From: Cylindrotheca closterium
Taxonomy: Eukaryota; Bacillariophyta; Bacillariophyceae; Bacillariales; Bacillariaceae
Direction: 5' to 3'
Assembly (NCBI GenBank): GCA_933822405.4
Contig: CAKOGP040001847.1
Location: 278,081-342,080, forward strand
DNA length: 64,000 bases
Shown here: piece after piece, positions 44,138 through 57,700 of the stretch
How the letters are laid out: each line of letters starts with the position of its first letter
Position numbering within the stretch: position 1 is the first letter of the stretch
The notes under the pieces: generated by a model
The model's database searches: none
What the model was told of the DNA's origin: nothing
What the model saw: only the letters and a program-made list of their open reading frames with translations
Program-made: the position numbers and the translations under genes

Positions 44138-46474
44138 CTACGCGGACAACACATCGTCGTCATCATCTGGCAACGGCACCAATCCCGTCATCAGTGGTTT
44201 TGCCTTCACTGCTGGGCTAGCTCCCCTAGTAGCATCTCGCATTTCATTGCGCCTTTGCGGAATTGATTCCAGCAGTGCTTTCAATATTAGCTCCTCCTCG
44301 TCCAGCAAGTCTTCCATAGTCTTTTCTTCTTCATTATCAGCATGCATGGTGTTCAGTGGAGGAGGAAGGCTTTGATTCTGCAAGAGTGACTTGACCAATT
44401 TAACCCGTTCGATCTGGTTCTGACTTGGTTGCAGCTTATCCAATGTTTCATCGGTTTCTTCCGAATCCTCGTTGTACCCAATGGATCGGAGATAGTCCGA
44501 TTTGATATAGTTCATACAGGGCCAGTGCTTCCAAAAGAAGATGTTGGTCTTCTGCAGCCTAGTTTCTAGACTGTTGTCTCGCTTTGGGAGTATTGAAAAG
44601 AGGAATTCACCAATCTTGTTCAGAAAGGTTGATAGGAAGACGAACCCAATCAAAAAAGCAGCGCTGAATTTCAAGGCGTCACTTGCAAACATGACTTCAG
44701 GTTGCAAAAAGTAGTCACCAAGACCAATGGTAGATGTGGAAATGAACGCAAACCATAGCGAGTCGTCTCGATCGACATCAAAGTCAGGGAGTCGTTCAGC
44801 CCACCAGTAGTCCGCATCGGTGGCAATGCCATAAGCCCAACCAATCCAAATTCCTCCCCATAGTAGAACACCGACTGAAGGATACTGTAGAAAGCGGGAC
44901 AGCCGAAATCGATCAACAAAGTCATCAAAGATTGCAAGTATGATGTAACCTGAAGAACCTAAAACTGCCGCAAACAGAATCAAACATGCGATCCCAGCAA
45001 TGTAAATAAGGAGACGGCCTTCATCTGTTACGGGAGCTTGGTTTCCATACCCTAATCAATAATGACAAAGAAATGTTGAGACTAGGATCCAGAATGACTT
45101 TTACGAACAGACTTGACTTACCGACTGTGGTCATAATGGTGAAGAAAAACCAGCTTGTGCCCTCCACATTATCATGACAAACATCCCCAGCAGCCCCAGC
45201 GGCGTCCTCCAAAGCTTGTTCAAAGCATTCTTCTTCGTCTCCACCATCACCGAGACACGCCTTCTCTGATTCATTGAGGATCCGGACGAACTCGGTCTCC
45301 ACGGCAGCTTCTTGTTGCGAAGGATGCGAAGCCTCGATCAACTCAGGAGGAGGAAAGAAGACAAATCTCGTGGAACCCCACACCTCATTGATTTCTTTGG
45401 CGTAACAACGGTTCCAATTGAAAGACAAAGAACTTGTACTGCTTTCACCGTAATTGGCTTCGTCCTCGAGATATATCTGAATATCAGCAGTTTGCTTTGC
45501 TTGGCACTGGGTTATGTACATCAAGATGTCCTGTTCGGTTTCCGTGACTACATCGTCAAGTGTATAATTCATGATGGGAGAAAAGATGGTGTGATTCGCA
45601 GTGCTGTTGCTGTCGAGGCCCAACGTGACATTGGTTGCGTTGGCATTGGCGATGCTGCTGAAGATATTTGTGCTGCCTTGTATCGTCTCCGTGCCATTGA
45701 CCGTGGTAAAGTTCAAGTAAGGATCTGTCATGTTGGTTTCGTTTAATGCTTCCAGTTCCTCGAATCGGGAAGAAGCAAGGAGATACAAGTTGATTCGTTC
45801 TTCAAAAAGCGATCGATTGGATTGACTCAAATATTGGATGAAGCAATCAACAGGAAGACCTCCTATATCATTCCTCTCCACGAAAGTTTTATTGATTCTT
45901 GCTCGACTTGCCAAGATGTCATGATTCCTAAAAACCAAAGAAGATAGAGAAAAGAATGATGAGGTGGTCCACCCAGAAAACTTCAACAGACAACCAAAAA
46001 AACCTCATCCAAAACTACATACGATATTCTTTCTTCTGTAGCTTCATAATCTGCGAGAATGATTCCAAATCCAGCCGAGATTAGAATGAGGAACCACAAC
46101 GGAACGAGTACACCAAAGGTGAGTGAAAATACTCGAGGAAAATACTTTGGAAATTGACCAATGAAGCGGGCCAAGAAACACCATTGACTCGTTTCGTAGG
46201 CCTCTTCTGATTGCTTGAGAGCCGACCCAATTTGTTTCGTTGTTGCATCTGTCGCTTTTGTCAAATGTTTTGTAGTTACATCTGTAGCTTTCGTCAAATG
46301 CTTTGTAGTTAAATCCGTAGCTTTTCCAAGTGAGTTTTGTGTTAGCGATGACACTTTGCCCAGACCACCAAGAATACTCGCTGATGCTACTTTCGCATCA
46401 TCATTTGATGCTTCCGGTCCGCCAACGGAGGAACCAGCAGAATCAGCAGGAGCACCCTTCGTCGGCTTCGACAT
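44138..46474 (-). CDS. Two-pore-domain potassium channel (K2P), copy 1 of a tandem trio
   Basis: Exons 46474-46023, 45927-45122 and 45051-44138 join in frame (723 aa). Order: N-terminal region with 11-residue repeats (about residues 51-85), TM1 (about 117-140), a large extracellular cap of about 270 residues with many N-glycosylation sequons, pore helix and filter 1 TTVGYGN (filter 418-422, split across an intron), TM2, TM3 (GVLLWGGIWIGWAYGI), filter 2 STIGLGDY (527-531), TM4 (FLIGFVFLSTFLNKIGEFLF), then a cytosolic tail. The pair GYG plus GLG is that of animal TWIK-like channels; plant TPK filters are both GYG. Expected role: background K+ leak at a membrane; location not inferable. The two neighbours share the gene structure. 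Confidence 0.85.
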
Positions 46475-46899
46475 CCTGTAGTATTTTATTGTTCTCAACA
46501 ATGAAAACAGGAATTGCCAAGGTACTGCACCGGTATCGTACCGTACCACTACCGTATAATATATGGACAGCAGATTTGGAGGATTTTTTAAAAAATGCTG
46601 CGGTTTGTCAATCGTCCCGCAACCGCTCTCAGAATTTCGCCGAAACTGCCGCACGAACCGCAAGAGAACGCAAAAGGAACAGAGGACATAGTAGTACCGG
46701 TACTTTTTATGTCTCTCTCTACCTGGACCAGAATGTACCATGTGCCAGTACCTATAGTACCTGTACCGGTAGAGCATTGCAAAGGTATCCTATCTCCAGC
46801 TTGTGGTATTATAAAAGAAAAGAGTCTAGCAATAGACTTAAATCCACATTTATTAAAACTAGGGGCTATCAGCACGTCTTTAGTATCAATCTATTGATG

Positions 46900-49608
46900 T
46901 TAGTGATCGCGGCTCCTTCGCCTACGATGTCGAACATGAATTTCAGAACGTCTTTGCTCCACCGAATCCAGAAGGGCACTCAGTATCATCTCCTCTTCGT
47001 CCAGCAAATCGTCCATACTCGTTTCACCTTCCACATGCATGTCATCTAGTGGTGGCGACAAATTCTGATCTGCAAAACGTGACTTCAGGGTTTCCACCCA
47101 TTGGACCTGTTGGAGGTGGTGCTGCAACGTCTTATCGGTGTCTTCGGAGTCATCGTCGTAAGCAAGGGATCGGAGATAGTCAGATTGAATATAGTCGATA
47201 CATGGCCAGTGCTTCCAGAAGAAGAGATTGGTTCCTTTCAGCCTATGCTCTAGACTATTGCTTCGCTTGGGCAAAACCGAGATTAGGAAGCCACCAATCT
47301 TGTTTAGAAATGTGGATAAGAACACGAACCCGATGAGAAAAACGGAGCTGAACCAGAGGGCATCGCTTGCAAACATGACTTCAGGTTGCAAAAAATAGTC
47401 ACCAAGACCAATTGTTGACGTGGAGACAAATGCAAACCAAAGCGAGTCACCTCGATCTACTTCAAAGTCTGGCAAGCGCTCTTGCCACCAGTTGTCCGCT
47501 CCGACAGCGATTCCATATGCCCATCCGATCCAAATTCCTCCCCATACCCCAACACCAACCAAAGGATATTTTAGAAAATGGGAAATCCAAAATCGAGCAA
47601 CAAAGTCATCAAAGATTGCCAGTATAATGTAACCAGCGGAACCTAGAACTGCAGCATACAGAATCAAACATGCGATTCCGCCGGTGTAGATCAGGAGACG
47701 GCCTTCATCTGTAATCGGAACCTGGTTTCCGTACCCTGTAAAATACATTAGGACAATGAAAAAAGTAGCGAAAGAATGCTTAGAGAACGAAACACAAAAT
47801 TTGGCTGGTTGACAAGATGAGCAGACCTACCGATTGTGGTCATAACGCTGAAGAAAAACCAGCTGGTGCCCTCGACATTATCATGACAGATATCCCCAGC
47901 CCTTTCAGATGCCTCCTCCAAGGCTAACTCAAAGCATTCGTTTTCTTCTCCACCATCATCGAGACATGCCTTCTCCGTTTCATTGAGGATTCGGATGAAT
48001 TCGTTCTCTAACGTAGCTTCCTGTTGGGCAGGACGCGAGGCCTCGATCAGCTCGGGAGTAGGAAAGAAGGCAAACCGTGAAGGTCCCCAGATATCGTTCA
48101 TTTCTTTAGACCAACAACGGTTCCAATTGAAGGTCATGGGATCGTCGGTTGGAGAAACTTGCGCATTTCTTAGTTGGAGATAAGTCTGGATGTCAGTTGT
48201 TTTCTCCTTTTGACATTGTGTCATGTAAAGTAAGGCATCCTCTTCGGTTTCCATGACTAAATCACTGAAAGTATAGTTGTCGGTCCTGTTTGTATGGTTT
48301 GCAGTGCTGTTGCTACCGAGTTCCAAAGCGATATTGGTTGTGCTGGAAAAGGCACGGTTGAAGAAATTATTGGTGCTTGGTATCGTCTCATTGACAGGAG
48401 TATAGTCCGTATCTGTACTCTTTGTTCCATTTACATTAGTAGAAGGATCCGTCATGACGGTATCCCCACCGTCGGTTGCGTTTAATGAGTCCCGTCCCTC
48501 TAATCGGGAAGAAGCAAGGATGTACATGTTGATGCGTTCTTCAAAGAGCGATCGATTGGATTGGTTCAGATATTGCACGTAGCAGTCTACAGGGAGACTT
48601 CCAATATCGATCGTTTCGACGGATATTCGGTTCGTTCTTGCTCGACTTGCCAAGATGTCATGATTTCTGACGGCCAAAAAAGAGAAAATGATAATGAGAT
48701 GGGTTTGATCAAAGAGGTTTTAACACCGGAGCTCCAAGTACTTACGATATTCTCTCTTCTGCAGCCTCATAATCCGCAAGAATGATTCCAAATCCAGCTG
48801 AAATCAGAATAAGCAGCCATAGCGGAACCAGGACACCAAAGGTAAAGTAAAATACTCGAGGAAAGTACTTGGGAAATCGACCAATGAAACGAGCCCAGAA
48901 ACACCAGCGACTCTTTTTGTACACCCTTTCTGATTGTTTGATAGCCGATCCAATTTGTTTTGTTGTTACATCCGTAATCTGCTTCGCCTTTTGTTCTGCA
49001 ACGCGTGCCAGCTGCTGTTCTGAATTTACAAGAGATGATCCAATTCGTTTTGTTGCGTTTTCTGCAACATCTGCAACAAGGGACAAACGGAGACTTGAAG
49101 GTTTGGTGGGCAGTCCGATTTTCTTCGTTGGCTGTCCTGTAGGTGGCAACTGTCGTATATTATTCAGTGGCGTTGCTCGGTCCTTGGAGTTTTGAGTTCC
49201 TATACTGATGTTCCTTGGAATAGTAGAATGCAGCGCATCAGCTCCTGGTGCATCATCTACCGGTACTGTTCCTGCAGCTTCAGACGAATGTTTACTTTTC
49301 GACTTCCTGTTGTGTACTATTTTTGCATCGCCTAACGTGTCTGCAGTTTCAGATAAATGTTTCCTTTTCGACTTCACCTCCTGTGTTATTTTTGCATCAG
49401 CTAATGTTTCTGCAGCGTCAGATGAATCTGCTGTCTTCGCCGATTTCATGTTGTTTATTATTGTTCCATGATGATATGATTCTGTGGCGTCAGATGACTC
49501 TTTCCTTCCCGGACTCATGCGGTGTATTATTGTTGCATGATGATATGTTTCTGCGCCGTCAGGTGAATATTTCCTTGTCGGCCTCATTGTGCTTATTATG
49601 TGCACCAT
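46900..49608 (-). CDS. Two-pore-domain potassium channel (K2P), copy 2
   Basis: Exons 49608-48746, 48666-47831 and 47735-46900 join in frame (844 aa), with introns at the same three-exon positions and phases as copies 1 and 3. The pore parts are the same: TTIGYGNQ (filter 1) and STIGLGDY (filter 2). The N-terminus is the longest of the trio. Residues about 17-112 hold four copies of a 23-24 residue unit with pattern AETxxxAxI, Lys/Ser-rich after it. The segment TKQIGSAIKQSE before TM1 is conserved in all three copies. The C-terminal tail ends in an Arg/His cluster. Recent tandem duplication is inferred from similarity outside the pore. Confidence 0.85.
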
Positions 49609-49940
49609 CTGCTCATACCAGTACTTCCGAATGTTCTTATTATTTCAGTCGAGCGCAGTATTCAGTATGCTATGATAATCTTGGGATGAGAATTGCCATA
49701 ATAATATTTGGAGAAAGGAGAGACTGGGAATGAAACAAGTCTCACTCGTGACTCACAGGTTGTGTGCAACCGCAACATACAGTAGTCTCCCGGTATGACA
49801 GAACCACCCGTGATAAACTCTGCAACAAACTGTGAATAATAGAATTGGCGCCTTATTTTCATGTATCCTAAGCTACAGTTCTACGGTATTGCATTTTTTA
49901 TAATAGTGAGAAGAAATGGACGAAAAAACCAAAATAAAAA

Positions 49941-52310
49941 CTAGGCAGACATACATTCCACAGCGTTGGCATCAGTCTTTGTGTCAGTAGTTGGACTTGA
50001 CTCCATCTCGGTGGAATTATCCAAATCTGGCATCACAGGTTGTGTCACCACTGGGCTACTTTCCTCAGCAGCAGCATTACGAAGTTCAGAGCGCCTTTGC
50101 TCGGCCGATTCAAGGAGTGCTTTCAAAATCATCTCCTCTTCCTCCAGCAAGCTATCCATTGTCTTGTTTTCATCTTCCATGGTAATCAGCTGCGGTGGAA
50201 TTGATTGATTTGGCAGGTGTGACTTGAGTTCTTCCACCCGTTGAACCTGTTGCTGCATATCTGGCTGTTGTTGTTGTTGTTCCGAAGCTTGGCTGGTGGC
50301 TTCAGATTCTACCTCGAGCATGTAGGAGCGAAGATAGTCGGTACAGGGCCAGTGTTTCCAAAAAAATAGGTTGGTCTCCTTGAGCCTTGTTTCTAGACTA
50401 TTTTTTCGCTTTGGAAGCATCGAAAAGAGAAATTCACCAATCTTATTCAGGAAGGTAGACAGGAACACGAATCCAATAAGGAATTCGGCACTGAACCAGA
50501 GGGCATCGCTTCCAAACATGACAGCGGGATGCAAGGAGTAGTCACCAAGACCAATGGTAGAAGTGGAAATAAAGGCAAACCAAAGCGCATCGTCTCGATC
50601 AACTTCGAAGTCCGGAAGTCGTTCGGCCCACCAATTGTCCGCATCCGTGGCAATCCCGTAGGCCCAAGCAATCCAGATTCCTCCCCACATCACAACACCG
50701 ACGATAGGAATCGAAAGAAACCTGGACAAATAAAATCGTTCGACAGTGTCGTCAAAGATTGCCAGTATGATGTAACCTGAAGAACCCAGAACCGAAGCGA
50801 ATAAGATCAAAGCTGCAATTCCTCCAATGTAGATAACGAGGCGGCCTTCCTCTGTAATCGGAGCCTGATTTCCATAACCTGGCCAATGTCAGAAACAAAA
50901 CAAAAAGGGTAAGAGATTAGGATCCAGAACGTGTGCGGAATGACGAGAGAATAAGTGAACTTACCGACTGTGGTCATAATGGTGAAGAAAAACCAGCTAG
51001 TACCCTCGACATTAGCATGACAGACATCCCCAGTACCTGCAGATGCTGCCTCTATAGCTTGTTCAAAGCATTCTTCGTTGCTGTCCTCTCCCGACTCGAG
51101 ACATGTCGCCTCCTCCTCCTCGAGGATTCGGGCGAATTCACTTTCCACGAAAGCTTCCTGTTGATTTGGATGCGAGGCTTGGATCAAGCTACGAGAAGGA
51201 AAAAATACAAACTGTGTATCTCCCCAGATAGTGTCGATTTTTTCGGGCCAACATCGGATCCAGTTGAACGATAGGGAATCGGCACCGGTGTCACCATGCG
51301 CATCTCTCACCTCGAGATATGCCTGGATTTCGTCATTTTGTTCTTTCTGACACTGTGTCATGTAAAGCAAGATTTCGTCTTCGGTTTCGACAATCAGATT
51401 AATAATGTTCGATGCGATGGTATCGGAAGCATTGTTGGTTGCGTTGGCAAACGAGAAATCAAAGGCGCCAGTGCCTTCTGTTGCGTCTGTTTCATTGACA
51501 GTGGTAGTAGCATTCATATCAGTCACATTGGTGAGGTTTAGTCCCTCCAGCGTGTCCAAGGTGGAAGATGAAAGGATATCCGACTTGATTCGTTCTTCAA
51601 AGATAGATCGATTGGCTTGATTCATGTAATTCAAAATACAATCTACCGGTACCTTTCCCAAATCAGTTCTCTTGACAAAGGTTTTGTTCAGCCTTGCTCG
51701 GCTTGCCAAGATGTCATGATTTCTATCGGTAAGAGCAATGGCCAAAGACAAGCGTGAGAATGGATATTTCTTGCACACACGACGAGTTCCATCACCAAAT
51801 CTGGTCTTCATTTACTTACGATTCTAGTTCCGCAGGGGCTTCATAGTCAGCAAGAAGGATCCCAAATCCAGCCGAAATCAAAATAAGGATCCACAATGGA
51901 AGAAGGACACCAAAGAAGAACGAAATAAATCGAGGAAAGTGTTTGGGAATCCAACGGACGCCAGAACACCAGGGACTCTTTTCGTAGACCTCTTCGGAAT
52001 GCTTAATGGCCGATCCAATTTGCTTTGTTGCGTCTCCTGTTGCGTGTGCAATGGTCTTTGAAGTTTTTACCACTGCATTGGTCGTTGATTTCGTAGCTTT
52101 GCCCATGGCGGCGGTGGTTTTTGTCCCCACTTTCACAATGCTATCGCGCACAGGACTTTTGGGTGAGCGCATTGGTTGAAGATCCAAGGAAGCGTGTTGT
52201 TCAGCTCGTTCAGATGAATCAGGTCCATTTACTTCGGCTTCTTCTACTTCTTCTGGTCCTTCTGGTCCTTCAGGATCAGGAGTACGGTCGGTTAAGCTAT
52301 TGGTCGACAT
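49941..52310 (-). CDS. Two-pore-domain potassium channel (K2P), copy 3
   Basis: Exons 52310-51820, 51722-50965 and 50878-49941 join in frame (728 aa). The N-terminus is acidic and Pro-rich (DPEGPEGPEEVEEAE), unlike the other copies, then Thr/Lys-rich (GKATKSTTNAVVKTSKTIAH). TM1 is FGVLLPLWILILISAGFGIL. Filters are TTVGYGNQ and STIGLGDY. The extracellular cap is the shortest of the trio. The tail contains a Gln-rich run (QASEQQQQQPDMQQQ). It may have a distinct regulatory N-terminus while sharing conduction properties. Confidence 0.85.
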
Positions 52311-52622
52311 CCTCTTTGTTTTGTATCGTCTTCACTGGAATGAATGAATACAGGATGTGGTGGTGCATATATGGTGTCAAAACAGAATTCACCGGAAAAT
52401 GCCGACAAAACTGACTCAAACGCCCGCGTCTTACCAAAAATAATAAACACGACCGATCAAAGACATCTGATCAGAATGAGCATGTTGTATGTGTTATCAT
52501 GTGTAATACCAATGCGATAAATCTATCTCTCCATGTTATTACCAGTATTGGAGTACTGTAGTTACATAAAAAAGGCAGTTCAAAAACATACCGATACTGT
52601 ACAGTATAGTTAGGATTTAGTT

Positions 52623-53866
52623 CTATACCAACTCAAAGCCGCCATTGCTAAATTCAGCAACCAAAGAGGCTGCGTATTCCAGCTCGGCAACTTCTTCGGG
52701 TGAAAGGGCCCAACCCATGGCACCAAAATTATCCCTTGCCATGCTGGCGGATCGAGCTCCTGGAATGGGAATGGCATTCTTACACATGACCCAGTTGATG
52801 GCTACTTGAGCGACTGTCTTTTGCTTTTCCGCGGCAATCCGTCTCATGATTACCAATACTGGTTCGGCATCTTCGTAGTACTTTTTCATGGTGAGACTCT
52901 TGGGAAAAGAGGGAGGAGTGTCGACGGAATACTTGCCCGCCAACAGTCCATTAGCAAGAGGAAAGTAGGAGAGAACCTTAATACCAAGATCCTCACATAC
53001 TTGCAGCGTCTTCTCCGAGCTCCGATATCTCATGAGTGACAGGTTAATTTGATTGGATACAATGGGGACTCCCTTTTTCGACAGTGCCTCCTGAGCTCGA
53101 AGAAGAGTTTCAGGACCATAGTTAGATACTCCGACATTGGCTGCGAGACCACTGTTGTAGCACTCTGCCAATCCTTCCCAGTATATTTCATCCTTGCGAT
53201 TCTCTCGACCAAATGCCTTGAATGGTTGAATGAGATCAGGCCAATGAATCTGATACAACGGAATTTGCTCAACTCCTAATCGACTTGCAGATGCCTTGCA
53301 AGCATCCACGACAGTCTGACTCTCGGTTCTCCAGGGGACGGGTGCGAATTTGGTGGCAGCAGCAATGACATTGGGGTCGTCAACTTGGGTTCCAATGGAC
53401 AATCCGGCACTTTTACAGGCGTTCTGAAGCAAGCTTTCGGACTTTCCAAAGCCATACTGGTGGATGATATATAGATATAGGATAGAGATGTTATAAACAT
53501 ACGTGAGAATTTCATGAGAATTTCAGTGCAACTGATGAGATACTGTGTAATAGTTGGATTGACTGACTGACTCACAGCTTCGGCAGTGTCCACAAGATTC
53601 ACCCCACATTTTTGGACCATCTTAATGACTCCCGTGGTTTCTTCATCCACTTCCGTATCCAATGGTAGATTCAATGTTCCCAACCCCATGGGAGAGACGG
53701 AAAGAGTTCCGAGGTCGACTCGTTTACGCATCGGCGACGGTTGAGCTGAGGTAATGATGGAAACGAAAGGGTTCTTCTCCTTTCCCCATCCCGAGAAGAG
53801 ATTCTGCAAGCCATTGGTTGGCTCCAGATCCAAAGATAAGACGAGAGATAACATGTAAAGCTTCAT
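52623..53866 (-). CDS. Aldo-keto reductase with N-terminal signal-like segment
   Basis: Exons 53866-53576 and 53456-52623 join in frame (374 aa). The AKR tetrad is visible: D93 and Y98 in VDTAEAYG (spanning the splice), K133 in AAATKF and H168 in YQIHWP. Also GVSNYGP, SNQINLSLMRY and the NADPH-binding end IPIPGARSASMARDN. The N-terminus MKLYMLSLVLSLDLE is hydrophobic and followed by a Lys/Pro-rich stretch before the barrel, perhaps organelle or secretory targeting. AKRs reduce carbonyls with NADPH; this one is closest in motif to the plant pyridoxal/L-galactose-type AKRs, substrate unknown. The start lies eight bases from an assembly gap, so an upstream start cannot be excluded. Confidence 0.85.
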
Positions 53867-53873
53867 TTTATAT

Positions 53874-54116
53874 NNNNNNNNNNNNNNNNNNNNNNNNNNN
53901 NNNNNNNNNNNNNNNNNNNNNNNNNNNNNNNNNNNNNNNNNNNNNNNNNNNNNNNNNNNNNNNNNNNNNNNNNNNNNNNNNNNNNNNNNNNNNNNNNNNN
54001 NNNNNNNNNNNNNNNNNNNNNNNNNNNNNNNNNNNNNNNNNNNNNNNNNNNNNNNNNNNNNNNNNNNNNNNNNNNNNNNNNNNNNNNNNNNNNNNNNNNN
54101 NNNNNNNNNNNNNNNN
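53874..54116. other. Assembly gap (243 N)
   Basis: Run of N between the aldo-keto reductase start and the GDPH gene cluster. Nothing can be read here. Confidence 0.99.
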
Positions 54117-54751
54117 ACACAAGTTCGATAAATTGATCGGACTTGGTGTTGCGGAGCAATGATGTTGAGACGGTCGTTCGACCGTCGTCAGTATGATGAA
54201 AGGAATCCAATGATTCGTTCTCGAGCTTTCGTCTACGTTAGAATATAAGAAAATGATGCTATTTTCAAGATTTGATCTGTTCTTCAACCAGATTTACTGT
54301 ACGATACAGATGTGCGGCAGGGTTATGGTTGGTGTCAAGTGTCCGTGTGCACCATTATTTGTCCGTGTGATCTGTTCGCAAGCATCCTCAGCCTGCCGCA
54401 GTTGTGATCATTACGTCTCATACCCGTACCGGTACCCATCAATCGATCCTGAGACCGAAAGCACATCGACAGAAATCTTCTGTGTTGCATGACTCTAGAT
54501 GACATGAGGGCGGTGAGACCGAAATTTGATATCTTTTCACTTTTTCTTGATTAAAAAAAAGACTGCACAAAATTCAAAGTTCACGCCGGAGAAACATTAT
54601 CCACTAGAAGAATTAGACATTGTGACTGTTTTTCACTTGAGTGGGAAAGTGTGTCGTCAATATTTTTAAAAAACAAGTTTCGGAAGAAATATGATGGAAA
54701 CTTTGCACACAATATTGCAGATACAGCACACAAACCGAGAGTTGCAACATC

Positions 54752-57700
54752 ATGGTGAAGCTGCAATTCATCTCTGCTGCTATCCTTGCTGTATGTGGTG
54801 TTTCCAACGCAGAGAAACCTGCGGGTGATATCATTCGACTCATGCAGAAGTCTGCTGGGGCAACGGATCAGATGCGTATTCTCACCAAACCAAGAGCAGG
54901 CTACAATCCAGCAACAGACACTCCAAGTGTCTGGGTTATGGGCAGTGCCTGCGAAGAGTCTAGTGCTGTCGACTTTCTCTTTGATCCAGTCGATCACGAG
55001 TCCAAGTGCTGTCATCAGGATGCTCTTCATGGATTCACAATGTGGCCAGAAAAACAGAACTATGTTATTCCAGAGGGCTCCAACATTATTGCTGAAGATG
55101 TATTTACTGCGGATGAAGATTGCAGGAAGAGGTACACTGGCAGTGACAAAGCTAATGTTGCCCTTACTCCGGGCGAAACCTACAATGTGTACATGACCCA
55201 AGGGTATACTCCACACAAATCGTTTATGAACAACCTTGTCGAATTCCACAAGTAAGAATCAATATGCGCCTACAGTTACCAGAGCTTATCCTTGACTGCT
55301 CGCAGTATCTCACACTACTTTTTGTCTCCCCCTGCGGCATAGTCAAGATATTGTTGCAATGATTTGGTCCACAACAGCAGTGTAAGTCCAGCTGTGTCTT
55401 CTTGCTTGCTTGTGAACACTGAAGAATACTAACTAACTCCATTTCTGGTACTACAGCAAGAATAGTGATGAATATTTTGCCCTGGGAGGAGCATCGACTT
55501 ATAGTAGTGTCCGAGGAGATGGTTATAAGTTTAGAGGTCTAGAACCAAGAACCGGCGAAGAAGGTTTCGAGCTCAACTGTCGAAAGCGTCCAGACAGCAC
55601 CGAATGTCAGCAATCACCAGAAATCACGGTTGCAGATGGTAAGCACAGTTCCTTCTTTTTGATACTCACAGTTGCCAGTGCAATCAAAAGGCTCACACAC
55701 CAGTCAACCCGCGACACATTTCCATTGACCAGTCGTTTATAAACGATGACTCTTGCAAAGGCAGTGGTTTTGGGGACCCGCACATGACCACATTTGATGG
55801 ACTTCGATACGACGTCCATGTTCATGCAGAACTCATCTTTGTCAAATCTCTGGACACTACCTTTGAGATTCAAGGAAGAACTGAAGCTGTCGAGAATCAT
55901 CCCTCCAGACCTGCCGTCACAACCGGCATCGTTGTCAATGAAGTTGGCGATAACCCAAAAATCCAAATTTCGTTGGCTCGGGACTTGGATGATGACTATA
56001 CAGAAGAGATGAACGGCTGTCCTGTCCAGCTCTTTGCGGATGATGTTGCCCGACCAGTTTCTGCTGGATCAGGTAGCACCAAGGCATCTGTGGAAGTTTC
56101 GAATAGCAGGATAACCATCCAATACCCAGAGACTGGTACCGTGGTAAAAATGCAAGTACGAAGTTGGAGACAAACGTGCCATTTTTCGGTCACGTACATC
56201 TTGGCAGACTGTCGACCGAGTGAGCGCATTGTCGGCCTTGTTGGGTCTCCTGATGGGGAATGGCGCAACGACTGGATGAAGCGGGATGGAACTCCTCTTC
56301 CCATTCCACCTGTTTTGAGAAAGGGGTCCGGGTTTGAGCCGACCTACAACTACACCCGTGACAACTGGTGTGTAAATCAGGTATCGGACTCTTACTTCAC
56401 GTACGAGCATGACACCAGCTTCGAGTTCTTTGACCATTGCGACAACCCGTAAGTACTGGATCGAAACCGAAGCACATATACCAGTGCCTATAGGTCTCAC
56501 ATTGTTTGCATATCTCTGGCTCAAACAGATACGATCGTGCATTGGAGGATGCTATAAACAATGCCCTTCCAACTATTGTCTCGCACTGTAACGATGATAT
56601 ATTTTGCATGATCGATTACATTGCTTTGGGAGAAGAGGCTGCAGATGCATACCTTGAAGACCCAGCGTTGGACATCCCGCTACAACAGACTGCCTCCACA
56701 GATATTGACATCATTCTTCAAGGTAAGCTTCATGTTGCAACAATATCAACTGCGTCTTCCAGAATCAACATTCATCCATCTTGATTATCTCTTTCTCTTG
56801 TCCAGTTCCTAATGAGTCTCCAAATCCCAGCTGCCCTGTTTGCAAGGCCATTGGATGGGGGGATCGTAAGTTCGGTGTTATGTAGCTGTGTTTGTCTCGA
56901 CATTCGTACAGTACTGACTGACTACTTTTTCGAACCATGCAGCGCATATCGTGACCTTCGATGGAGTAAGTGCCTTTGCAACCGAACTCTGCCTCTGTTC
57001 TGCTTGTGAAAAGGGGTCTAACTTCCACTTCTACAGGTTGCCTACGATGTCCACGTCAAGGGTGAGCTAACCTTTCTCAAGAGTTTGAGCACCGATTTCA
57101 CTATCCAAGCTCGAACACAAATCGTCGCTACCCATCCAAAGGGCCCTGCTGTAACAACTGGGGTTCTTGTTCACGAGGACAGCACCCTCAATCTACCTGT
57201 GGTGCAAGTCTCGTTGAGTCGAGATCAAAACAGTGAGCTTGCAACCATGATCGGTGAATGCCCAGTTCAGCTATTTGTGGACGGGGCTGCCAAGGACATT
57301 ACTCTCGGTACAGGATCATTCGATTCTGTTGTCCAAGTCAAGAACAAGCGCATCGTTGTTGAGTATCCTTCTACTGGTTTGCGTGTTGACATGCAAGTTA
57401 AAGTCTGGCGTAACACGTGTCACTTTTCCGTGACTTACTTCTTGGCCGACTGTCGATGCGATGAAACCTTGGTTGGTGTTTTGGGTCTGCCTGATGGTGA
57501 TTGGTCGAACGACTGGCATCAACACGATGGAACTCCTGAAGAGATCCCACGAAGACGCCGCGGTCAAGAGGCATATGACTACTCGATGAGGTGGTGCTTG
57601 AACGACGCCGCGTCCCACTTCACCTACGAACCAGATATGAACCATGGAAGCTTTGACAATTGTACACCAGATGCGTGAGTTGAAACATGCCCAAATTTTG

